This document shows positions 9,261 through 17,127 of a stretch of 39,338 nt of DNA, in pieces. Source of the DNA: a virus. Numbering within the stretch: the first letter of the stretch is position 1; every line of letters starts with the position of its first letter. The translations under genes and the position numbers were made by a program. The stretch covers positions 1 to 39,338 of IMG/VR virus record IMGVR_UViG_3300032240_001396. The stretch is one strand, 5' to 3'. The notes beneath the pieces are model-generated. The model was not told the DNA's origin. It was given only the letters and a program-made list of their open reading frames with translations, and ran no database searches.

Positions 9261-9931
9261 GAATATATAACTCAGTATTAAATCCTGATATATGGTCTGA
9301 TGAGAATAGGATAAAACCTGACATTAGAATCAAGCTATTACAAATTGGACAAGATTTTTATAAAAACGCCAATTTAACAGTTCCTATTTCAGATATTTTA
9401 TTGATTGGTAGCAATGCTAATTTTAACTGGACTCCTACAAGTGATTTAGATGTTCATATTGTAATTGATTTCAAAAAACTTGAAATGTCCAATGAATCCG
9501 CCAAAGAGTTCACCAACTTATTAAAATTCAGATGGAATTTGGAGCATGACATTCATATCAAGTCATATAATGTCGAGGTTTATATTCAAGATGTATCATC
9601 TAAAAATTCGGCCACAGGAGTCTATAGTTTACTAAATGATAAATGGTTAATGAAACCAGTGCAACAGAACATAGTTTTAGACAAGGAGTTAATTAAGTCG
9701 AAATATCAGGATAGTGTTAAAAAGATAAAAACTGCAATTCAAGAACAGAATCTTGAAAGAATGAAGACTATCTTAAAGGATTTTTATGATTTTAGACAAG
9801 CAGGTTTGGATAGAGCAGGTGAATTTTCTACCGAGAATGTAGTGTTTAAATTATTGAGAAACAAAGGTCATTTGGATGCATTAAGGGATGCAACTAATAA
9901 ATTGTATGATAAACAAACGTCAATAAATTAA
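9257..9931 (+). CDS. Predicted nucleotidyltransferase (Pol beta-like fold)
   Basis: Shows the signature of the minimal nucleotidyltransferase superfamily: LLIGSNANFNW (G51-S52) followed by TSDLDVHIVIDF with the metal-binding pair D63 and D65. A plausible third carboxylate is E107 in YNVEVYIQD. After about residue 115 the protein is mainly helical, with a Lys/Glu-rich segment. Such enzymes transfer a nucleotide to protein, RNA or small molecules; the target is not visible here. It overlaps the HAD gene by 4 nt (ATGA), suggesting joint action, for example adding and removing a nucleotide or phosphate. The family assignment is good; the biological role is open. Confidence -1.
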   Translation: MRIYNSVLNPDIWSDENRIKPDIRIKLLQIGQDFYKNANLTVPISDILLIGSNANFNWTPTSDLDVHIVIDFKKLEMSNESAKEFTNLLKFRWNLEHDIHIKSYNVEVYIQDVSSKNSATGVYSLLNDKWLMKPVQQNIVLDKELIKSKYQDSVKKIKTAIQEQNLERMKTILKDFYDFRQAGLDRAGEFSTENVVFKLLRNKGHLDALRDATNKLYDKQTSIN

Positions 9932-9959
9932 AAAAATTGTATTATTTTTAATCTTTGTT

Positions 9960-9967
9960 ATATTTAT
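9960..9967 (+). promoter_or_regulatory. Putative late-promoter motif ATATTTAT upstream of tail tube
   Basis: Within TTATATTTATTGATATAG, 28 nt before the tail tube ATG at 9996, allowing a short leader. Confidence -1.
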
Positions 9968-9995
9968 TGATATAGACTAAACAACCTATACTATT

Positions 9996-10487
9996 ATGGC
10001 AGACTTATTAAACAGCAACGAGATATTTTATCGTAATTGGGAACCTAAAGTAAAGAATCGCTTCATTCTTTACATGGATGGGATTCCTTCATTTATCATC
10101 AAAAAAGTGAAGCGTCCAACCGTCAAGAGCGAAAAGAAGAATCTTGACCACATCAATACCCAAAGATACTACAAGGGAAAAACCACTTGGGACAGTATTA
10201 CGATGGAATTGTATGACCCAATTGTGCCTGCTGGCTCACAAGCCGTGATGGAATGGGTTCGTTTGAGCCATGAATCCGTCACAGGTCGTGATGGTTATCA
10301 AGATTTCTATAAAAAAGATTTGACTGTAAATGTATTAGGCCCAGTTGGTGATAAGGTTGAAGAATGGACACTCAAGGGTGCGTGGATTGAACAGGCAGAC
10401 TTTCAAGAAGGTGATTGGTCTGATGGTGGTGACCCGCTTACCATTGCATTAACGGTAAGTGTTGATTATTGTATCTTGCAATACTAA
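9996..10487 (+). CDS. gp19: Tail tube protein, T4 gp19 family
   Basis: Major subunit of the inner tube of the contractile tail. The 163-aa length equals that of T4 gp19, and the sequence carries the family pattern: N-terminal NRFILYMDGIPSFIIKKVKR, the central MELYDPIVPAGSQAVMEWVR, then KGAWIEQADFQEGDWSDGG before a final beta strand ending VDYCILQY. The gene has noticeably less AT-biased third positions than its neighbours (many C/G-ending codons), as expected for a very highly expressed structural gene. It is transcribed alone: a late-type motif lies upstream and a strong terminator directly downstream. High confidence. Confidence -1.
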   Translation: MADLLNSNEIFYRNWEPKVKNRFILYMDGIPSFIIKKVKRPTVKSEKKNLDHINTQRYYKGKTTWDSITMELYDPIVPAGSQAVMEWVRLSHESVTGRDGYQDFYKKDLTVNVLGPVGDKVEEWTLKGAWIEQADFQEGDWSDGGDPLTIALTVSVDYCILQY

Positions 10488-10503
10488 TCTAATATTAATA
10501 TAT

Positions 10504-10538
10504 AAAAACCGCTACTCCTAAAAAGGTAGCGGTTTTTT
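10504..10538 (+). terminator. Rho-independent terminator after tail tube
   Basis: 12-bp stem AAAAACCGCTAC / GTAGCGGTTTTT with a 10-nt loop and T-run to 10538. Confidence -1.
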
Positions 10539-10547
10539 GTTTGTTTT

Positions 10548-10557
10548 GATATTTATT
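10548..10557 (+). promoter_or_regulatory. Putative late-promoter motif GATATTTATT
   Basis: Ends 3-4 nt before the ATG at 10561; located directly after the tail tube terminator. Confidence -1.
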
Positions 10558-10560
10558 AAT

Positions 10561-10911
10561 ATGGATAAAAATAACACATTGAAAGATTTTTTCAGAGAAG
10601 TATTCACTACTGCATTGAATGAAGAAGGTGCTGATGAATTGCCTGATAAAATGAAGCCCAAAGTTGCACAATTAAAAAAAAGAGGGGCATATGATAAAAT
10701 CAAAGAAAAGCAAGAAATTTATAAAGGATTGCAACAAACATTGAAAACAAAAGCAGATGCGTTGAGAATTACTTTAAGAGATAAAAATTTAGAGAATAGA
10801 AATGAAGTAATTAAAAAAATGAAAGCGGACATTGAATTATCAAAACAAGCGGTGGATAATGCGAAACAAAATATAAATGCGGCAAAATTGGAATACAATG
10901 CTATAAAATAA
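10561..10911 (+). CDS. Small helical protein with capsid-targeting-like N-terminus (116 aa)
   Basis: Start at 10561 (an in-frame TTG at 10537 lies inside the terminator region and is rejected). Residues 1-22 (TLKDFFREVFTTALNEEG core) match the amphipathic N-terminal peptide shared by three other late proteins. The peptide contains an LNE tripeptide at 19-21, resembling the LxE cleavage sites of T4-type prohead protease. The remainder is a Lys/Glu/Gln-rich coiled coil, reminiscent of scaffold or internal head proteins. It has its own late motif and terminator. No domain of known function. Head location is an inference. Confidence -1.
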   Translation: MDKNNTLKDFFREVFTTALNEEGADELPDKMKPKVAQLKKRGAYDKIKEKQEIYKGLQQTLKTKADALRITLRDKNLENRNEVIKKMKADIELSKQAVDNAKQNINAAKLEYNAIK

Positions 10912-10930
10912 GTGTAAAATAAAATAATTA

Positions 10931-10975
10931 AAAAACTGGTCTATTCGATATGTATTAATGAATAGACCAGTTTTT
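10931..10975 (+). terminator. Rho-independent terminator, 16-bp stem
   Basis: AAAAACTGGTCTATTC (10931-10946) pairs perfectly with GAATAGACCAGTTTTT (10960-10975); T-rich tail follows. Confidence -1.
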
Positions 10976-10986
10976 ATTTTAATGTT

Positions 10987-11814
10987 ATGAGTGAAGAAAC
11001 AATTGCAATTACCAGAAATCATCTACCAGTTCAACCTATGGAACAAAAATCTGAACAACCGAAATACCCATCAGAATCAATTGAATTACCAAGTAAGGGA
11101 TATTTCTATTCAACAAAATCCCCACTTAGTAGCGGAAAAGTCGATTTGAAAATGATGACCGCTAAAGAAGAAGATATTCTCACTAATGAAAATTTAATCA
11201 AACGTGGCGATGTATTGAATAGACTTCTTGAATCATTGATTATTAATAAGGATATAGATTCCGATGATTTGTTGATTGGTGATAAAAATGCACTATTTGT
11301 ATCAGCTAGACGTTTAGCATATGGTGACAATTATGGCCCCGTGAAAATTACATGCAGGAATTGTAGAGAAGATTCTGAAGTATCAATTGATTTGTCTGAA
11401 ATAAAAGAGAAGTCAGTGGATTTGTCATCGGTTCAAAAAGGACAAAATGTTTTTACTATAACCTTACCTTTTAGTAAAAGAACAATTCAGTATAAACTTC
11501 CTACGTCAAAAGACGAAAAAGCTATTGAAGATGAAATTAAGGCATTGACTAAAATCAATAAAGCTGCAAGTGCCGAAGTAACTACAAGACTTAAATTTTT
11601 GATTGTATCCGTAGACGGTTCATCTGATAAATTGACCATCAGAAAATTCGTTGACGAAGAATTGCTATCAAGAGATAGCATTACATTGCGAGCAGAAATC
11701 AAGAAAAACTCACCGGATTTGGATATGAGTTTCAATTTCACATGCGAACATTGTAATAATTCGGAAAGGATGGATGTGCCAATGACGGCCCAGTTTTTTT
11801 GGCCTAACTCCTGA
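10987..11814 (+). CDS. gp26: gp26-like baseplate/tail assembly protein with CxxC pairs; zero frame of a frameshift pair
   Basis: Resembles the T4 gp26 baseplate hub family by its conserved SIELPSKGYFYSTKSPLSSG segment, followed by MMTAKEEDILTNENLIKRG and a C-terminal Zn-like module: CRNC (C123, C126) and CEHC (C253, C256). The protein ends AQFFWPNS at TGA 11812. It lies immediately upstream of the tape measure, the slot where tailed phages place tail assembly chaperones made as two products by frameshifting. Directly before its stop is a run of seven T (11794-11800), and the +1 frame is open for a further 72 codons with no start codon of its own. The gp26 family call is good; the chaperone role is inferred from position and the frameshift arrangement. 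Confidence -1.
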   Translation: MSEETIAITRNHLPVQPMEQKSEQPKYPSESIELPSKGYFYSTKSPLSSGKVDLKMMTAKEEDILTNENLIKRGDVLNRLLESLIINKDIDSDDLLIGDKNALFVSARRLAYGDNYGPVKITCRNCREDSEVSIDLSEIKEKSVDLSSVQKGQNVFTITLPFSKRTIQYKLPTSKDEKAIEDEIKALTKINKAASAEVTTRLKFLIVSVDGSSDKLTIRKFVDEELLSRDSITLRAEIKKNSPDLDMSFNFTCEHCNNSERMDVPMTAQFFWPNS

Positions 11815-12019
11815 ATATAAGCTTTATCTCCATAAGCAGATATTCGAATTAGCATATTATTCAAATGGGGGATTTAATCAGGAAATTATTTATAATCTCC
11901 CCATTTATCTTCGTAATTTCTATTATAATTGTTTAGCAGACGTTAAACGAGTAGAAAACAGTCGAGAGTCAGAGCAACCTGATAAAAATGTGATTGCAAC
12001 CCCACCGAAAGTCAAATAA
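11794..12019 (+). CDS. Frameshift extension of the gp26-like gene (72 codons after GGC 11801)
   Basis: Open frame from the T7 run to TAA 12017-12019, in +1 relative to the gp26-like gene. It encodes GLTPEYKLYLHKQIFELAYY, then SNGGFNQEIIYNLPIYLRNFYY and a hydrophilic tail. The upstream in-frame stop is at 11782-11784 (TGA), and there is no ATG, GTG or TTG before the last 10 codons, so independent initiation is unlikely. The text FFGLTPEY reads naturally across the T-run if one base is skipped or two are re-read (CAG TTT TTT to GGC CTA). The segment resembles the short conserved proteins found between gp26-like and tape-measure genes in other phages. It is probably made as a fused long form, like lambda G-T. 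A single-base assembly error in the T-run is the main alternative. Confidence -1.
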
Positions 12020-12023
12020 TTCT

Positions 12024-12031
12024 ATATTTAT
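12024..12031 (+). promoter_or_regulatory. Putative late-promoter motif ATATTTAT before tape measure
   Basis: Within CTATATTTATATTG, 12 nt before the ATG at 12044. Confidence -1.
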
Positions 12032-12043
12032 ATTGTATAGATT

Positions 12044-14707
12044 ATGGCAGATATTTCATTAGATACAGCACAGAAAGCTTTACAGTTGTATGAACAACGT
12101 CGTAAAGAGCAAGAAGCTACCCTCGAATCTATCGAGAAGGAACGCAATCTTATGGCCGAGGTTGCAAAACAAGCCAAATTGACGAATATTGAATACGATA
12201 GAACTACCAAATCTTTTGGTAAGAATATTGAAAAATTAAGCACTATTGAACGTCTTGAGGCAAAAATAGGAAATCATCAATTAAAAATACATGCCATTGA
12301 ATCTGAATTACACGATGGTTTGGAATTGCGTGGAAAATTAACCGAAAGCATTGAAAAGGGATTAATTGCCGCAGAAGAACGTAGAAAAGAACTCAAGCGT
12401 GAAAAAATTGCATTAGAAAAATCTTTATTAGAAGTCATGTATGATGAAACAACTAATGAAGAAGAAAAAATTGAAATTTATGACAGTATCCAGAAAAAGT
12501 TGAAAAACATTCAAGAAACTAGAGATTCAATTACGAAACAATTAAAAGACGAAAAGCAGACGTTAATAAAACATGATGCTACGTTGGCAGGTTTAAATGA
12601 TAAGTTAAATTCTGAAGTTGGTATTAGAAATAAGTTAAAAGCTTCGCTGGAACACCAACATAAATTAACGGGATTAACCGATAAAATTTTAAGTGCCTTA
12701 CCTGGAAGAGTCGGTGCATTTATCAAAGGATTGAATGCAGTTGATATTGCATTATTGTCTATAATTGGATTAATTGGAAAAGGGGTATCAAATTTTTTAC
12801 ATTTTGATAAATCCGCAACACAACTTCGTAAAGAATTAGGCTTGATTCGTGGAGAGGCAGATGGTCTTGAAAAGAACATCATGGAAATCACGAAGGAGTC
12901 TGCTGACATGGGTGTTAAATTTGAGGATGTTGCACATACCACTAAAGCGTTAAGCGTGGCATTTACTTCTTTGGTCGCCAAAGATAAAGAGCTTGTTAGA
13001 AACACAACTTTACTAGCAACTCAATTGGGAATTTCAGCCGAGGAATCTGCTGGCTTTTTGAGAACTATGGGTGGCATATCTAGGACAACCGCAAGCTCTA
13101 ACACTAGCATGATTGGGTATGCAAAAGCGATGTCTAATGCAGCAGGTGTTCCTTTAGCAAACGTAATGCATGACGTTGCAACTGCAAGTGACGAAGCGAG
13201 AATTTACACAAAAGGAACTGCTCAAGAATTAATTAAAGCTGTTGTAGAAGCTAGATTATTAGGAACAACTTTAGATAGAATGGCAGCAACATCTCGTATG
13301 TTGCTAGATTTTCAATCCAGTATTGAAAATGAACTTGAGGCAAGTGTAATGTTGGGCAAAAATCTCAATTTCCAACGTGCAAGGGAGTTGGCATTTCATA
13401 AAGACATTATCGGAGCAAATAAAGAAATTCTTAAAATATCTAAGCAAGTTGATTTTTCGAACATGAATCCAATGCAAATGGAAGCATTTGCTAAAGCCGC
13501 AGGAAAATCTGTAGCCGAATTACAGGACATGATTCAAGCGGATAAGAATATTGAATGGATTCAAAAAAATGGAACAAAAGAACAAAGAGAGCAATTGTCT
13601 AATTTGCAGCGTTTAAAAAATCTCCGTGAATCTGAAGCTAAAGACGTGGGTAAAATTGCAATTGCTGAATTGCAAAGACAGTCAAACCAAGAAAAGATAG
13701 CAGCGGTTCAAGATAAATTTAACAAATTAATTTTGGAGCTAACTGGGCCAGTAATGGAAATTACCGATGTATTATTAACCGCCGCATCATACACATTACC
13801 ATTTTTATTAAAAGGTGTATTACCAATTATAGGGGCTTTCAAAATGTTATCCAGATTTGCTGGCGATTTGACACCTAAATTAATACCTTTCATTTCTAAG
13901 TTTTCCTCTGTTGGTGGATTTTTTGGAAATTTAATATTAAAAGCTGGAGAATTTTTCAAATCTATAGGAACAATTTTTAAATTTGCTAAACTAGGATTAA
14001 AAGGTGTTCCATTATTAGGTGAAGTGATTATAGCATTTGAAGCTGTAATTTCATTGACTAAAGTTTTTAAGAAACTCATACCTGATATGTTTAATGATTT
14101 TAAAGAGGGTAATTGGGGCAAAGCATTATTAAAAGGACTAGGTTCATCATTATTACTTGGCCCTAAATTGGTGTATGATATTTTAATCAAACCAATATTT
14201 GAATTATTAAGTATGATGTTTCCTAATATAGCCACAGGGATTGTGAATGGAATCAAGTCGGTTGGTAAAAGCATATCGGATAGCTTAACTGGCCCGTTTA
14301 AAGATGCGTGGGATTGGATTTCTGAATTTTTTGTAGGACACTCACCTTCTAAATTAGGACTTGGTATTTTAAATGGTATTGTATCAATTGGAGGTATGTT
14401 GTTAAATGCTATAACGGCTCCGTTCACAAGTGCATTTAATTTTGTAAGCGGAATGTTTGGTGGGCCAAAGGTTCCAAAGCCAAGTGATATGATTGGTGGA
14501 TTGGTAAATAAAGGAAATACCGATTTACCGATAACTGCAACAAAAAAAGAAGCAGTAGACACTAATAAAGTGGTTGTTGATAAACTTGATGAATTGATTG
14601 GATTAATGAAATCTGGTGGAATAGCTGTAAACATTGATGGTAATAGAATAAGTTATTTTTTAACTAAGAACACGATGGAACGTGGTGGATTAGGCGCAAC
14701 ATCTTAA
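12044..14707 (+). CDS. Tail tape measure protein (887 aa)
   Basis: Sets tail length and is carried inside the tail tube. Residues 1-220 are a long charged coiled coil (QLYEQRRKEQEATLESIEKE and similar). A hydrophobic helix (VDIALLSIIGLIGKGVSNFL) follows at about 233, then a globular helical segment with RLLGTTLDRMAATSRMLLDF and the Asn/Met-rich region NMNPMQMEAFAKAAGKSVAE. The last 300 residues alternate hydrophobic helices (for example LPFLLKGVLPIIGAFKML) with Gly/Pro-rich linkers, as expected for the membrane-interacting end of tape measure proteins. The ORF is among the largest here and sits between the gp26-like/frameshift gene and baseplate genes. The class assignment is firm; whether it is orthologous to T4 gp29 cannot be told by eye. 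Confidence -1.
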   Translation: MADISLDTAQKALQLYEQRRKEQEATLESIEKERNLMAEVAKQAKLTNIEYDRTTKSFGKNIEKLSTIERLEAKIGNHQLKIHAIESELHDGLELRGKLTESIEKGLIAAEERRKELKREKIALEKSLLEVMYDETTNEEEKIEIYDSIQKKLKNIQETRDSITKQLKDEKQTLIKHDATLAGLNDKLNSEVGIRNKLKASLEHQHKLTGLTDKILSALPGRVGAFIKGLNAVDIALLSIIGLIGKGVSNFLHFDKSATQLRKELGLIRGEADGLEKNIMEITKESADMGVKFEDVAHTTKALSVAFTSLVAKDKELVRNTTLLATQLGISAEESAGFLRTMGGISRTTASSNTSMIGYAKAMSNAAGVPLANVMHDVATASDEARIYTKGTAQELIKAVVEARLLGTTLDRMAATSRMLLDFQSSIENELEASVMLGKNLNFQRARELAFHKDIIGANKEILKISKQVDFSNMNPMQMEAFAKAAGKSVAELQDMIQADKNIEWIQKNGTKEQREQLSNLQRLKNLRESEAKDVGKIAIAELQRQSNQEKIAAVQDKFNKLILELTGPVMEITDVLLTAASYTLPFLLKGVLPIIGAFKMLSRFAGDLTPKLIPFISKFSSVGGFFGNLILKAGEFFKSIGTIFKFAKLGLKGVPLLGEVIIAFEAVISLTKVFKKLIPDMFNDFKEGNWGKALLKGLGSSLLLGPKLVYDILIKPIFELLSMMFPNIATGIVNGIKSVGKSISDSLTGPFKDAWDWISEFFVGHSPSKLGLGILNGIVSIGGMLLNAITAPFTSAFNFVSGMFGGPKVPKPSDMIGGLVNKGNTDLPITATKKEAVDTNKVVVDKLDELIGLMKSGGIAVNIDGNRISYFLTKNTMERGGLGATS

Positions 14708-14714
14708 TATTTAT
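14707..14714 (+). promoter_or_regulatory. Putative late-promoter motif ATATTTAT
   Basis: Begins at the last base of the tape measure stop and ends 5 nt before the ATG at 14720. Confidence -1.
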
Positions 14715-14719
14715 AAAAT

Positions 14720-16822
14720 ATGGCAAATCAAAATAACATAGCTGGCACAATTTCAACCACGAATAGTCAAATATTAGCAAGTGGATTGAATTTACCATCT
14801 AGTTTCAATAATTCTCGTTCAGCGGGGGAAATTGAGCAATTGTATGTGTATAAGAACAATGCAGCGAAATTAACCAACAAGTATAAGTCTTCAAGTAACG
14901 GTTCCTATAAAATGGGAGAGACACAAAGTAATTTCAGATGGGCAATTAATGATATTAAATTAATCTCCAATTGGCAATTTAAATCCGCAGGTATTCAATT
15001 TGCAATCAAGCAAACTCTATTACAAGGCTTAAACCCATTTAACGAAACTAAACTTTACAATCCATTAATGCCAATTTTGGGTTCAACAAGTCATGCTACG
15101 CTTGGGGTTATTCAAGGCCCAATTAGATTTATTGAACCGAATTTAGGTGGTGTATTGGGGTCACTTGGTTTAACAGGAGTCTCCAATTTATTTGGAACAA
15201 ATACAACTCCAACACCACCGAAAGGGACAGTTGGTGCAAGCGCATTGGCAAAAAATTCCACAGATGGTGGTAAGGGGTTAAGTAGAGGAAAATCAGCAAC
15301 AAACGCATATAAAACATTTCAAACCAAATGGCCTGCAAATTCTTCAACGGGTGGAAGTTTTTTAGGTAATGCGTTGGCTGCGACAAAAGGATTTTTTCAA
15401 GCAAATACAGCAGTTGGAACATTTTTCCCCGTTAATCAGCCGGATGGTTCAACGTATAAGGCAGCAGATACTAAAATCTACGGAACCATGTTAAACAATA
15501 CTAGCAATATGTTGTTTAAAAGCGGTAAAAAGGTTGGTAGAACATATGAAGAAGTTGGTGAATACGTTCAAAACTACACAGCAGGCAGGGGAATTGGTGG
15601 GACAAATGATAATTACAGTTCCTATGTGTATTATTACACTTCAACAAATGGAGCGTATAGTATTCTTGTTAATAAATTATTACCCGCATATACATCCGGT
15701 AGTAATGGAACATATCCATCAAACAATAACAATTTAAATGATAAATCAGTAAAAGATACAATAGCCCAGTTAAATACACTATTAAAGGGATTATCATCTG
15801 ATTATTCAGTCTCTCCAGCAAATTATATTGCTACAAACTATAAAGATTTAGTTGGTATAAAATCCGCAGAAGATGGAATTTCAAGAACTTCTCCTGAAAA
15901 TTATAATAATTCAGGTAAAGTTGTCTCTTATTCAAAGTCAATGAAAAACAATAGGAATCTATTGAGTAAAAAAGGTATTGACACTGGGGAAGCAGATTCA
16001 ATAAATTTAAAGGGGATTATTTCTGGTAGTTCTGATTATTTTGGTGAAAAGAGTATGTATCCTTCTTTGGGATATGATGATGTTTATAGCCCATATGCAG
16101 ATGACATTATTGCATTTTATTTTCATGATATTGTTAATGACAAATACATTCCTTTCAGAGCAACCGTTAAAGGTATTCAAGAAAGTTTATCTGCGGAATG
16201 GACGGACATTAAATATATGAACAGGGCCGATAAGATATACAATTACAGCGGGTTTACAAGAACTCTCAATTTTAATTTTGTTGTTGCTGTAACATCAATT
16301 AAAGAATTGTTACCTGTATGGAAAAGAATTAATTATTTTTGTGGACTTGTAAAACCTGCTAATTACACAGACGGAACAATTTACTCAAGATTCATAATAC
16401 CTCCTTTAGTAGATTTTACTATTGGTGACATGTATAAACATCAACCTGCCGTAATAACTCAAATTGGTATTAGTGTTCCAGAAGATGCAACATGGGAAGT
16501 TTTATCGGAAACTTATTCGCAAATTACAAAGGAAGATTGGTCATATTTAAATGGTAGAATTAAGTTTTTGAAATCAAAAGACAAATATGCCCAGTTTCCA
16601 AATCAATGTGAAATAAATGTAAATATGAATTTGTTGGAAAAGGAATTGCCAAGAGTAGGTGGAGCAAATTATGGCGATTATTACATGGATAAAAACTTTA
16701 ACGCAGTAGGAACGTCCGGTAAAAATTCTTTCTCAAATGCTATTTATACTGGACAAGTGGCAAAGAATTTAACACCAGAACAATCTAACGATTTAAAAGA
16801 CTTTGGTGTATTTAATAGATAA
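14720..16822 (+). CDS. Baseplate tube-junction protein, gp48/gp54-like (700 aa)
   Basis: Structural baseplate protein. The C-terminal 250 residues have the recognisable pattern of tail-tube initiators and gp54-like proteins: PYADDIIAFYFHDIVND, FRATVKGIQESLSAEWTDIK, then YMNRADKIYNYSGFTRTLNF and the strand-rich segment to INVNMNLLEKELPRVGG. That domain resembles a tube-protein fold and would cap the tube. Residues 150-400 are low-complexity Gly/Ser/Asn-rich, suggesting an insertion or flexible linker. It is followed after 2 nt by the LysM-like baseplate gene, so the two are coupled. The baseplate assignment is good; the exact T4 equivalent (48 or 54) is uncertain. Confidence -1.
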   Translation: MANQNNIAGTISTTNSQILASGLNLPSSFNNSRSAGEIEQLYVYKNNAAKLTNKYKSSSNGSYKMGETQSNFRWAINDIKLISNWQFKSAGIQFAIKQTLLQGLNPFNETKLYNPLMPILGSTSHATLGVIQGPIRFIEPNLGGVLGSLGLTGVSNLFGTNTTPTPPKGTVGASALAKNSTDGGKGLSRGKSATNAYKTFQTKWPANSSTGGSFLGNALAATKGFFQANTAVGTFFPVNQPDGSTYKAADTKIYGTMLNNTSNMLFKSGKKVGRTYEEVGEYVQNYTAGRGIGGTNDNYSSYVYYYTSTNGAYSILVNKLLPAYTSGSNGTYPSNNNNLNDKSVKDTIAQLNTLLKGLSSDYSVSPANYIATNYKDLVGIKSAEDGISRTSPENYNNSGKVVSYSKSMKNNRNLLSKKGIDTGEADSINLKGIISGSSDYFGEKSMYPSLGYDDVYSPYADDIIAFYFHDIVNDKYIPFRATVKGIQESLSAEWTDIKYMNRADKIYNYSGFTRTLNFNFVVAVTSIKELLPVWKRINYFCGLVKPANYTDGTIYSRFIIPPLVDFTIGDMYKHQPAVITQIGISVPEDATWEVLSETYSQITKEDWSYLNGRIKFLKSKDKYAQFPNQCEINVNMNLLEKELPRVGGANYGDYYMDKNFNAVGTSGKNSFSNAIYTGQVAKNLTPEQSNDLKDFGVFNR

Positions 16823-16824
16823 GT

Positions 16825-17121
16825 ATGAATAGATACAATTACACAACATCTGGCGATAGATGGGATGGCAAGCAAGTTTATAAAACATTGACCATGCCAA
16901 ATATTCCGTTGGCGGCAGATGACATCTATATAATAAGTCAAGAAGGAATGTATTTAGACCAACTGGCTTATACATATTATAAAGACCCGTCTTTGTGGTT
17001 TATTATAGCGTTAGCTAACAATTTAGGTAAAGGTAGATTAAGTGTTCCAATTGGAATTCAGCTAAGAATTCCAAGTAATCCATTTGATATAATTAACAAA
17101 TTTAAGACATTGAACGGTTAA
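16825..17121 (+). CDS. gp53: Baseplate wedge protein with LysM-like domain, gp53-like (98 aa)
   Basis: A compact LysM-type module occupies residues about 30-85: DDIYIISQEGMYLDQLAYTY, then YKDPSLWFIIALANNLGKG and VPIGIQLRIPSN, which is the pattern of baseplate LysM proteins such as T4 gp53 and P2-like gpX. It links wedge components. The start is 2 nt after the upstream stop, and the next gene begins 6 nt after this one, so the three baseplate genes form one translational block. T4 gp53 is longer (196 aa), so this is a minimal form. Confidence -1.
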   Translation: MNRYNYTTSGDRWDGKQVYKTLTMPNIPLAADDIYIISQEGMYLDQLAYTYYKDPSLWFIIALANNLGKGRLSVPIGIQLRIPSNPFDIINKFKTLNG

Positions 17122-17127
17122 TAAGTT

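Noticed and set aside
13708-14634. 308-aa minus-strand open frame antisense to the tape measure
   Set aside because: Mirror of the tape measure codon pattern with no start context, no motif and an implausible Pro/Ile/Asn-rich composition.
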